DNA of 17,306 nt from Glomus cerebriforme. Its lineage: Eukaryota; Glomeromycota; Glomeromycetes; Glomerales; Glomeraceae. Position numbers and translations under genes: made by a program. Below are positions 8,126-15,623 of this stretch, one piece after another (position 1 is the first letter of the stretch; each line of letters starts with the position of its first letter). The stretch spans positions 81,181 through 98,486 of the forward strand of contig QKYT01000145.1 of assembly GCA_003550305.1 (NCBI GenBank). The letters are read 5' to 3'. The notes under the pieces were generated by a model that saw nothing but the letters and a program-made list of their open reading frames with translations, had not been told where the DNA came from and searched no databases.

Positions 8126-8286
8126 CTAGACATAGTTATAGAGTAGTTTATATTTAACGTATAGGTTTCGGACATCTTTGATTTCATCTTTCAGAACTCC
8201 AACAGCCAAATTATTATCAATTTCTGCATCGAAAATTTTATTAACAGTCTCTCCACGAAAAAATAGTTGAGACGAATAGGAGCCAT
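8126..8286 (-). pseudogene. Crinkler (CRN)-type N-terminal exon, broken
   Basis: Starting at ATG 8286-8284 the minus strand reads MAPIRLNYFF. After loss of one T in the homopolymer at 8263-8258 it reads RGETVNKIFDAEIDNN, then VGVLKDEIKDVRN (to 8165). This is the pattern of the ubiquitin-like Crinkler N-terminal domain (short strand, G-E, F-x-VEID, then LK-x-xIK), named after oomycete effectors and also found in Rhizophagus. The frame then runs 13 unrelated codons to TAG 8128-8126, so the match stops abruptly in mid-domain. No effector C-terminal domain is present. The probable LINE fragment lies immediately beyond the break on the opposite strand, consistent with insertion or rearrangement there. 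It is inactive as it stands. Confidence 0.65.
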
Positions 8287-8748
8287 ATATTCCTAACGCC
8301 CTTTAGTATATATAGTAGATGGCCACTAATCAGATAAGTATGACTTTAAAATTGTGCTATTTATTGTTAAAATGGTTAAAATGTCATGAAATTTGGGTTT
8401 AACTTTGGAATTTTTTTAGTTGAAAATAAACTTTGCAACTTTAACAATGATAACAGTCATTATACAGAAATGGCAATTCCGCAACTGCTGCTACTATTAC
8501 AACTATTACAATTGAAACAAAATGTACATCTCACCATCTCCTTTTACAATAATTTATAATGTGAAATTATTCAAGAATTGCAAGTACAAAAACTGTAGAT
8601 ATATTCGCCATCTTTGCTATATTAATAATAAAATAATAGCCATTAAATTACAGTTATTACTAGCAGGATGCCGTTTGATCTTAAAAATAGAAAAAGATAA
8701 TTTCATTCTTTAATAAATAAATTATAATTAAGAAACGAAAAAGTAAAA
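8287..8748. other. AT-rich spacer upstream of the Crinkler fragment
   Basis: TATATA-like sequence at about 8309-8318 lies 25-30 bp upstream of the broken Crinkler ATG. An ACTATTACA-type short repeat lies at about 8490-8515. No gene is supported. Confidence 0.35.
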
Positions 8749-9105
8749 TCTATGGCAGTATAATACCTAAACTTTTTAAAAAATGTATGTACTGTACATA
8801 CAGTATACTAAAAAAAATTATTTAGTTAGCCGATCTTTTTTTTTCTAAATGAATTTTCTATTTTTAGTTCAGGAAAATGAAATGGCGTATTGCGGCGAAC
8901 TGGTAGGTGGCGTGATTATTATATATATATATATTTTTTTTTTATATAATATTAGCTAGCTATAATAGATAAATTTCTAATTATAAACAAATAAAACCTA
9001 TTTGATACCATGTAGGATCTAATTTTCCTGAATATAATAAAATCAGAATTTTTTTTTTCGTTTATGTCACATTGATCCCGGTGCGAAGCAACGAATTACA
9101 GCTAG
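8749..9105 (+). mobile_element. candidate non-autonomous Helitron
   Basis: The 3' end has the Helitron layout: a GC-rich hairpin (CGGTGC, loop GAA, GCAACG, one G-A mismatch) at about 9079-9092, 9 nt further on CTAG (9102-9105) matching the CTRR terminus, then T at 9106. CCCGGTGCGAAGC is close to hairpins I recall from many Helitron ends. The 5' boundary is a guess: TC at 8749-8750 preceded by A, giving an A|T insertion site. There is no Rep/helicase ORF, and the interior includes an AT-dinucleotide run (about 8930-8952). It would be a degenerate element. Confidence 0.45.
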
Positions 9106-9390
9106 TTGTATACTATAATTTTTATGTACTGTATCATTTTTTCATTTTTCCTAAAAAGTAGAATAAAGATATTTACTTCTTTAAAAAATTAATTAGCGTA
9201 AGAAAAAACGAAAATGTAAGAATATATGGTGCAGTATTCGGTTTTTTCTTTTTTTTTAAAAAAAAAAATACATTTGCAATTTCCATACGATGTTAATATT
9301 ATTAATAATTGAACATTGTAAAAAAAACATTAATAATAAAGAATATAAATTCTTAGAAATTTTTTTTTTTTAAATTGATACGAATTGTTT
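9106..9390. other. AT-rich spacer
   Basis: Long A and T runs and no supported feature. Homology to the spacer downstream of F-box copy 3 begins at about 9391. Confidence 0.4.
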
Positions 9391-9603
9391 ATGTAATTAT
9401 TGAAAAATAATATGATAAAAATTGAGCCAGAAAATTGTTAAATTTATTGTGAAAAATTAAAAATTGTCCAAAAAAATGGTAAATTTACTATAAAAATAAA
9501 ATTTACAATATTTGGTAATTATTATCAGCATGATGTATAGACATTATCATGGTGGACATCATCCTTCAATGTTTGGACATTATTCTTTTGTCAAGAACAG
9601 CTT

Positions 9604-9629
9604 AATATATATATATATATATATATATA
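9604..9629. repeat. AT-dinucleotide microsatellite
   Basis: An uninterrupted run of AT repeats of about 13 units, present in the 3' flank of copy 2 but not at the equivalent place after copies 1 or 3. Confidence 0.85.
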
Positions 9630-9759
9630 CGACGGATACATATATACAATATATACAATTATCTTGATTATGTGGGATTTATTCTTATTTTTTAAATTAA
9701 ATAACACCAATTGATATTACTCTAAAAATAAATTTAATAAGAAAACTTATAATAAAATC

Positions 9760-9765
9760 TTTATT
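9760..9765 (-). terminator. polyadenylation signal AATAAA, F-box copy 2
   Basis: AATAAA on the minus strand 63 nt past the stop codon, in the block conserved with the other copies. Confidence 0.5.
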
Positions 9766-9828
9766 CATATAAAATAAATAAAATATATATAATAAAATGA
9801 AATAATTATATAACTGATAACTCATCCA

Positions 9829-11505
9829 TTAATAATTTTTTTCTATATAATTATAATAATAAACAATTAAATCATAATAATTTCGAACCTTAATATTATA
9901 TGATTCAAATTTCTTTACTATATCCTTTGAAGCAATTAAATCTCTACTATCATTATAAGCTAAATATTCGACTCTTTTCTTTTCAACAATATATTTTTCT
10001 AGATAAAGTAAAATATCTTGTTCACATACATCAGGTTGAGGTATCCATTGATTAAAAGTTAATCGATCATAGCAGTATTCCGTCTTATGACTATTACGGA
10101 TTAATAATGTTTTTATAAAAGTATTATGAGAATTTTTTAAAAATAATTCAAAATCACTTGCAACAATCGTAATAGATAAATTTAAATATTCTAATTTAGA
10201 AGGAATAATTTGTCCTAATCCTTGTAATATAAGTGAACTATGTCTGCTTGTACTACTACTAATAGTAATATAATTAAGATTTTCTCCAATATTTTTAATT
10301 ATATCAAATAATAAAAATATGTTTTGACTTTTATTTAATTCACATAATTTCAAAAATTTAATTTTTGGACAAAATTTTTTAATTTGTTCAAGCAAGTGCA
10401 AATTGAATCCATCGCTTATTACCATTGAAAAATTTTCTAAATATTCATTAGACATTTGAATTAATAATCGAAGTGGTTCCACTTCTATTTCACACACTTT
10501 ATCGATAAATAAAGATCTTAATTTAAATGGGTTGTTGAGATTAAAAATTTGTTGAATAAATTCAGAATTTATAAAATAACAATTAATAATATGAATAGAT
10601 TCTAAAACATTTAAATGATCAAATACTTCCTTTAAAATAACTATATTTTTAAAATTAATATTATAAAATGCAAGCGTTTTTAATGTATTTGAACAATTAG
10701 AATTTTTTAATGATAATAATGAATGATATAAAGGAAAATCATTAGAATGGAATGAAATTTTTTTAAGATTTCGTTGAGAGTTATAAATGAGTGAAGAGAA
10801 TTTTCCAATATTATTAATTTCTCTAAATTCAAAATCAATTGTTGAAATTGAATTACAATTGGAGGATAAAAATGATAAAAAAAGCCCAATTTTCGTAACA
10901 TCTGCAATTTTTTTATTAATACGAACTTTTAAATTTCTTATATTGCAAATGAAATTTGGATTTTGTAAAATTAATTCAAAAGCATGATTAAAACAGTCAA
11001 GATATATACAATCAAATATTTGAATTCCAAAAGTATGTAAATTTGCTTCATTTTCAATGAAAATTTCAAATAATGATATATAAATTAATTGTAAAGTAGA
11101 TTGGAATGACGTGTATCTGATAAGTTTAAATTTTGGATCAAACCGTTTTAAAATGGATTGAGCAATTTCATATGTGTTTAGACATTTAATAAAACTGGGA
11201 TAATTAAATAATGTATTTGAAGTATTTAAATAGTTAATTTTAATTTTATGATTATCAAATTTTCCTTTATAATCATCATTTAAATAATGTAAATAAATTT
11301 CAACATAATGAAATTTTTGAAAATTTCGACAATTTTTATAATGATTTGAAAATGGATTTTCCCACAATAATGGAATTGCTAAACGACACCATAATCTATT
11401 AACTAGAATACATGAATATAATGTAGAAAAATCTCTTCGAAAATATTGTATAATTTCATTTGTTAATTCAGGTAAATCTCCGGAAAATAATTTTGAGCAA
11501 GCCAT
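9829..11505 (-). CDS. F-box protein with LRR-like region, copy 2
   Basis: Predicted SCF ubiquitin-ligase substrate receptor of 558 residues, the longest of the three copies. The F-box is at about residues 5-50 (DLPELTNEIIQYFRRDF, CILVNRLWCRLAIPLLWE), followed by a leucine-rich, mostly hydrophobic strand region to about 490 and a charged C-terminal tail (EKYIVEKKRVEYLAY, ending YNYIEKNY). The single ATG at 11505 begins MACSKLFSGD. Upstream, a one-base insertion relative to copy 1 breaks the frame, which fixes the start. A 137-bp stretch (10509-10645) is identical to copy 1 including synonymous sites, whereas its variable insert RNSHKTEYCYDRLTFNQ (about 10039-10099) matches copy 3 in length and copy 1 lacks part of it. 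The frame is intact from end to end, so it is probably functional. Confidence 0.9.
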   Translation of the reverse strand: MACSKLFSGDLPELTNEIIQYFRRDFSTLYSCILVNRLWCRLAIPLLWENPFSNHYKNCRNFQKFHYVEIYLHYLNDDYKGKFDNHKIKINYLNTSNTLFNYPSFIKCLNTYEIAQSILKRFDPKFKLIRYTSFQSTLQLIYISLFEIFIENEANLHTFGIQIFDCIYLDCFNHAFELILQNPNFICNIRNLKVRINKKIADVTKIGLFLSFLSSNCNSISTIDFEFREINNIGKFSSLIYNSQRNLKKISFHSNDFPLYHSLLSLKNSNCSNTLKTLAFYNINFKNIVILKEVFDHLNVLESIHIINCYFINSEFIQQIFNLNNPFKLRSLFIDKVCEIEVEPLRLLIQMSNEYLENFSMVISDGFNLHLLEQIKKFCPKIKFLKLCELNKSQNIFLLFDIIKNIGENLNYITISSSTSRHSSLILQGLGQIIPSKLEYLNLSITIVASDFELFLKNSHNTFIKTLLIRNSHKTEYCYDRLTFNQWIPQPDVCEQDILLYLEKYIVEKKRVEYLAYNDSRDLIASKDIVKKFESYNIKVRNYYDLIVYYYNYIEKNY

Positions 11506-11677
11506 ATCGATATTGTAAGTTAAAGGAAAGAGAAAGGGAATACTTTTAAAAATTACGCCAATTAGGTAAATTTATTATTTTCGGAATGATACATCGTCGC
11601 ACAGTGATTATTCGGAATAATTTAACCGACCTGATTGTTTACCCTAGACCCTGGCTAGACAAATTAAACTAGACCCC
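11506..11677 (-). promoter_or_regulatory. 5' flank and probable core promoter, F-box copy 2
   Basis: It carries the 35-bp block identical to copy 1 (here 11551-11585) 46 bp upstream of the ATG. Homology with copy 1 continues with indels to TTAAACTAGACCC near 11676. Beyond that point the two spacers are unrelated. Confidence 0.5.
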
Positions 11678-12101
11678 TTCCTTTTTAGTAATTTTAAAAA
11701 TGAGCCAAATTGGTAAACTGATCACCTTTTAAAGTAATTATTTTTGTTTTTATTTATAGCATAAAACTCTGTAATAACCACGTTTTATTTAACCTTTTGA
11801 TGGTACCAAAGCTGAAATTCATAACTTTTAATGAAATTAAAGACGAAAAAACTTTATAAATACAAAGCATGCAACAATATGGTACTATATGATTCGACAT
11901 TGACAATATTATAGGCGCTGATATTAATTTAACAGCTTGCCACTAATTTAAAATATCCCTTCTATAGGAGGACACCTAGCCTCATGAATATTAAAATTTG
12001 CAGTAGAAAAAAGGCATTTTACATTTCTGCTAAAAAGAAGAACTCATATATGTAAAATATTAAATAAAGAATATAGATATTATAATTTTGGATTGTTTAT
12101 T
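11678..12101. other. AT-rich spacer
   Basis: No gene or repeat is supported. It includes the 3' side of the RTC4-like pseudogene. Confidence 0.4.
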
Positions 12102-12612
12102 TTAATCATTTTCATCATGAATATATATTCCAAATTCAACACTATCGATCATTATTTCTTTTTCCTTATCTAGAGAAACATCATAACCCCTGCAATAAGC
12201 CTAATAGCAGTTTTAGGAACTAGGACTTGGGTCAAGTATTGAGATGAAGATTGCGGAGTGCAATGATCTACGGTCAATATTTTGGTTTGAACGAACATTT
12301 CAGTCAAAGTTTTAAGATAACCACTAATCCTTTGGGTCCATAATATCCAGGCTAAAAAAAATATATAGCTGATTAAAATATTATAGTATATTTTAAATAA
12401 ATATATATATGTTAATTTATAATGCTACAACCTACAAACAAATTCTTTTATATAATTTTAAGAATTAGATTAAAGGGCATTTTTAAAAAGAGATTTATAT
12501 TAATAAATGAAAATAATACTTTACTTTTTCCCATTGTGATATCATTTAAATATTCTGAAATTTTCAATGGTAATGAATTTGGAAAAGTTTCATCACAATA
12601 AGGACAATTGAT
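12102..12612 (-). pseudogene. RTC4-like domain protein, truncated pseudogene
   Basis: The remains of a gene with an RTC4-like domain (Restriction of telomere capping protein 4 C-terminal type), a family I recall as common in Rhizophagus. An upstream exon (12612-12525) reads CPYCDETFPNSLPLKISEYL, a zinc-binding CxxC pair, to a GTAAAG donor. The next coding block starts at 12351 after a TTTTTTTTAG acceptor with PGYYGPKGLVVIL. It shifts one frame (about 12307) to TLTEMFVQTKILTVDHC and LTQVLVPKTAIRLI, and shifts again (about 12190) to SLDKEKEIMIDSVEFGIYI, ending HDEND at TAA 12104-12102. The exon ends do not match in phase, and the usual middle part of the domain is absent, so internal exons were probably lost. 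A TAA lies just upstream of the CPYC motif. Two frameshifts, one nonsense codon and a deletion make it non-functional. Confidence 0.75.
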
Positions 12613-12834
12613 TTATTCTTGATAATTTTCTGATTGTTTATTAAATATAAGATCAATCAAGAATATCGAGTATAAAGATGAAAGAAATTTCTTTAAATAT
12701 AATATAAAATACTTGCCCAAGTTTAGTAATTCAGGTTTAAAAAAACATAAGTATTGAGTAAGTGAAACAGACGGTATTACATTAAGTTTTAAATTACATA
12801 TAATGGTTGTGTTACTGTTGTGTATTTGTGCTAT

Positions 12835-12842
12835 GTAAGTAG
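12835..12842. repeat. left target-site duplication of the hAT-like element
   Basis: GTAAGTAG on the left matches GTAAATAG at 14291-14298 in 7 of 8 bases. An 8-bp duplication is the hallmark of hAT transposition. Confidence 0.75.
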
Positions 12843-12900
12843 TAGGGATGAGAAAACTCTACAAAGGAGTGCAGTTTTGGAGTCAGCTTTCAGTTTTCAG

Positions 12901-13010
12901 CTTGGCTCGGTTTGAAATGGCTTGAACCAACTTTAGTCGACTTTAGCCGATTTGAACTGACTTAAGCAAACTTGAACCGACTTGAGCTTACTTGAACTGA
13001 CTTGACCGAC
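12901..13010. repeat. left subterminal array of 10-bp tandem repeats
   Basis: Eleven consecutive 10-bp units in perfect register, consensus near CTTGAACCGA (examples CTTGAACCAA, CTTTAGCCGA, CTTGAGCTTA, CTTGAACTGA). Exact 10-bp spacing would place each unit on nearly the same face of the helix. These are likely transposase-binding repeats. Confidence 0.85.
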
Positions 13011-13402
13011 TCAAACTGAAGCTAGTGCCTTAAACTTTTGCTATTTTATACTTATTTATTAAATTAATTTTAATATTTATTTTCATTTTTTTTTATCTTA
13101 TTTTTATATTAAAAGGTTACGTCATGGAATTTAAAGTGTCAAAAAATAAACTAAATTAAAACTAAAGAAAATTCACCCAAAGATTCCAAGCTAAAAAGAA
13201 GCTGAAACTACACAAAGATAATAAAGAAACATTGGTAACATCCCTTAAAAACAAAAATCATTTAAGTTTAGAAGTTTTATTACCTTTGAAATATTATCTA
13301 TAATCCAATAATAGAAGCCCTTGAGGTCCAAGAAGTCAAATTGAAGCTCCATTCAACACATGAATAACATGACCAATCTAAAAAAAAATGAAACTTACAC
13401 TT

Positions 13403-13740
13403 TGTAAGTTTTCTCTTTTTTTTTTTTTGTCTTTCATTAATTTTCACTTCGTTAATGTCTAATATCCTTCTTTTTTTTAGATCCTTCTATCTTTCAGTCT
13501 TTCGGTAGGTACCTTCTTTTTTTCTGTTTTTTTTTTATTTTCACTTCACTTATTTCTCGCACTAACTCTTTTACTTTCTTTTTTAAGAATTCAGTTGGTC
13601 AAGACAGTATTTTTTTTGCTTTTTTTCATTTTTGTTTTTATTTCGATTTTCTTTTTCCTAACACTTTTTTCTTTCTTTTTTCTTTAGGATTCAGCTGGAT
13701 TCTTCATGGCTGCAGGTAAAAAAATTTTTTTATCTTCTTT
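13403..13740 (+). repeat. pyrimidine-rich tract inside the hAT-like element
   Basis: Over 300 bp in which the plus strand is overwhelmingly T and C (TTCTTTTTT-type runs), with purines mainly at interspersed AG and GT steps. It looks like one or more intron-type polypyrimidine segments. Short non-pyrimidine islands such as GATTCAGCTGGATTC followed by GTAAAA could be tiny captured exons. Confidence 0.6.
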
Positions 13741-14142
13741 TATTGTTATTAATTTTTACACTGTTTTTAGAACTTTTGGCTTGGAAATTGACAAAATTTT
13801 TTCTTTTTTTTTTCAATTTTGTTTTGTACTATTCATCAAAGACTAAGTCTTTCTTTCAGGTTGGGCTCTTCAACTTTGACTTTGGATTTCTTTTTTTAGG
13901 TGTTTCGTTTGGTTTGGGATTTTTTTTCATTATGTCATGAGAGTTCAATAGTAGAGCATATGATAGATGCAGTTCGGGTCAAGAATGCCTCCTTTACTTC
14001 AACTTCAATTTGATTTTAGCTTTCTTTGTAAGTTGTTTGATTTTGATCCAGATTTTGGAATTAAAATTCTTTTTCTATTTTAGTTATAGTATTGACCCTC
14101 ACTCCCTCAGTGTTGCTTTGATTTCGACCCAGACTGTATGTA

Positions 14143-14240
14143 AGCTGAGTCAATTTGAATCAGTTGAGCTGAGCGAGTTAGTTTGAGTCAGTTCAAATCA
14201 GTTGAGTCGACTTAAGTCTACTTGAGTCATTTCAAGTTGA
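14143..14240. repeat. right subterminal array of ~10-bp repeats
   Basis: Repeats of TTGAGTCAGT and its relatives at about 10-bp spacing, less regular than the left array. Read on the other strand they share units with the left array (GATTTGAACTGACT). Confidence 0.7.
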
Positions 14241-14290
14241 ACTGCTTTCACAGAGCTGAAACTGAACTGAGCGAGTCGCTCCCATCCCTA

Positions 14291-14298
14291 GTAAATAG
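14291..14298. repeat. right target-site duplication of the hAT-like element
   Basis: GTAAATAG, the partner of GTAAGTAG at 12835-12842. Confidence 0.75.
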
Positions 14299-14315
14299 GT
14301 GTATAATTATCTAAA

Positions 14316-15165
14316 TTAATAGTACATTTTCATTAATTTTCTTTTTTTTTTAGTTAGTTTTTTATTTAAATCCTCCGCTCCTACAATCCCTTTATTGGAT
14401 GGATGTCCTTTTCTATGAATTATTAATGGGCTTCTTGATGTATATTTTGAGTTTTTGAATTACCTTTTCAACCACAGAAATAAATATTTCATTGAATCCC
14501 TATGAAAAAATATTGTTCAGAAATTATCACCAAAATTGTCTGTGTGTGTCCGAAAAATGTCCCACACGTCCAGGAAGTGTCTGAAAAACTACAATATTCC
14601 GGACACTGGGACATTAACTCACCTAGACATTTTCAGGATGTTTTCTAATATATTGCAATATCTCAATGTCCAGAATATTGTGGTTTTCTGGTCATTTTCT
14701 GGACGTGTGGAACATTTTCCGGACGACCCGGACAATTTTGGTGGCAATTTCCAGACATTCTTTTTTCATAGGGAATGAAGTGTAATAGGTTATAGCCGAT
14801 TTGTGGATTTTGTATTACAAATTGTTTCACCTTTTGTAACATTCATGATAACATATATTTGATGACCATTATTAGAATATTAGAATTGTTGTTGCAAAGT
14901 TGAATCTGATGTTGAAAAATTAAGATAAGCTTCAAGAATTTTCCTTCACTTTAGATTTTTTCTCCATCTCTCATAAAAAGGCTATTTGGAAGTTCTTTTA
15001 AATTTAGTTGCGTTGCAGTTCAAAAAAAAATGTCAACATATAAACCTAAAAATTAAATATATATTCATTTAAATAAAAAAAAATACAAAAATAATATACC
15101 TACCAATACCATAAATGCAATTCTTAAAAAAGATCCGTTGAAATTAAATTATATTTCATTTAGAG
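14316..15165 (-). pseudogene. pseudogene interrupted by a MITE, family uncertain
   Basis: An exon reading FQRIFFKNCIYGIG ends at a GTAGGT donor (about 15108). After a TAATTTTTAG acceptor the same frame continues LYVDIFF, stop, TATQLNLKELPNSLFMRDGE, stop, and EGKFLKLILIFQHQIQLC up to 14776. A MITE (14497-14775) intervenes. On its far side the frame resumes FNEIFISVVEKVIQKLKIYI, then KPINNS. A frameshift follows to RKGHPSNKGIVGAEDLNKKL and a TAA at 14318-14316. Removing the MITE with one copy of TTCA restores an unbroken frame across the join. The basic RKGHPSN-type ending resembles zinc-knuckle/SWIM transposase-like proteins (inference, weak). At least three in-frame stops and one frameshift make it dead. 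Confidence 0.55.
14497..14775. mobile_element. 279-bp foldback MITE
   Basis: The ends are TCCCTATGAAAAAA and, on the other strand, the same 14 bases. The two arms match as imperfect inverted repeats for about 115 bp, sharing ACCAAAATTGTC and CACACGTCCAG exactly. Both arms are built of variants of GTCCGGAAAA. TGAA at 14493-14496 and 14776-14779 is the likely target duplication, because its removal together with the element repairs the reading frame of the surrounding pseudogene. There is no real ORF; an open frame through it is an accident of the repeats. Confidence 0.8.
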
Positions 15166-15196
15166 ATAATATTTTCAACTATTTTTTTTCAAGCTC

Positions 15197-15623
15197 ATGT
15201 AATTATTGAAAAATAATGTGATAAAAATTAGCCAGAAAATTGTTAAATTTACTGTAAAAATTAAAAATTGTCCCAAAAAATGGGTAAATTTACTATAAAA
15301 ATAAAATTTACAATATTTGGTACATGATGTATAGACATTATCATAGTGGATGATGTATAAACATCATCCTTCAAATATCTGACATAATGTCTAGACATTA
15401 ATATTTTGTCAAGAACAGCTTGCGATACATATATACAATATATACAATTATCTTAATCATGTGAGATTTATTCTTATTTTTTAAATTAAATTAGACAATA
15501 CCAATTGATATTACTCAAAAATAAATTTAATAAAGAAACTTATAATAAAATCTTTATTTATGTAAAAATAAAATGAAATAATGAAATGAAATAATTATAT
15601 AACTGATACTAACTCATCATTCA
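15197..15623 (-). repeat. 3' flank of F-box copy 3, shared with copy 2
   Basis: It is homologous to 9391-9828. Here the inverted pair GGATGATGT and ACATCATCC (about 15343-15369) forms a clean 9-bp hairpin. The shared region ends at about 15197; beyond it the spacers differ. Confidence 0.8.
15553..15558 (-). terminator. polyadenylation signal AATAAA, F-box copy 3
   Basis: AATAAA on the minus strand 65 nt past the stop codon, equivalent to the other two copies. Confidence 0.5.

Larger units (their letters stand above)
9391..9828 (-). repeat. 3' flank of F-box copy 2, shared with copy 3
   Basis: It aligns with 15197-15623 over its whole length, beginning ATGTAATTATTGAAAAATAA, and with 3895-4106 in part. 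It contains GACATTAT and ACATCATCC motifs. Homology over roughly 430 bp past the genes shows that the duplicated unit is larger than the coding region. Confidence 0.8.
12843..14290. mobile_element. hAT-like non-autonomous DNA transposon (1448 bp)
   Basis: The termini are TAGGGATGAGA (left) and, read inwards on the other strand, TAGGGATGGGA (right): a short inverted repeat of the hAT type, flanked by an 8-bp target duplication with one mismatch. Behind each end lies an array of about 10-bp repeats related to CTTGAACCGA (12901-13010 and about 14143-14240). The arms share GATTTGAACTGACT in inverted orientation. The interior has no transposase frame; it consists of AT-rich sequence and a long pyrimidine-rich tract. 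Movement would have to rely on a transposase encoded elsewhere. Confidence 0.85.

Noticed and set aside
8522..8713. Plus-strand ORF of 63 codons
   Set aside because: AT-rich composition, no conserved motif, no splice or promoter context.
9604..9629. AT run as an origin or centromere signal
   Set aside because: A simple dinucleotide microsatellite present in only one of three duplicated flanks.
10787..10987. Plus-strand ORF of 66 codons inside F-box copy 2
   Set aside because: Antisense shadow of a conserved gene with no supporting features.
13743..13940. Plus-strand ORF rich in Phe and Leu
   Set aside because: It reflects the T-rich interior of the hAT-like element; not membrane-protein evidence.
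14536..14778. Plus-strand ORF of 80 codons
   Set aside because: It lies almost wholly inside the foldback MITE; its peptide is just the translation of GTCCGGAAAA-type repeats.
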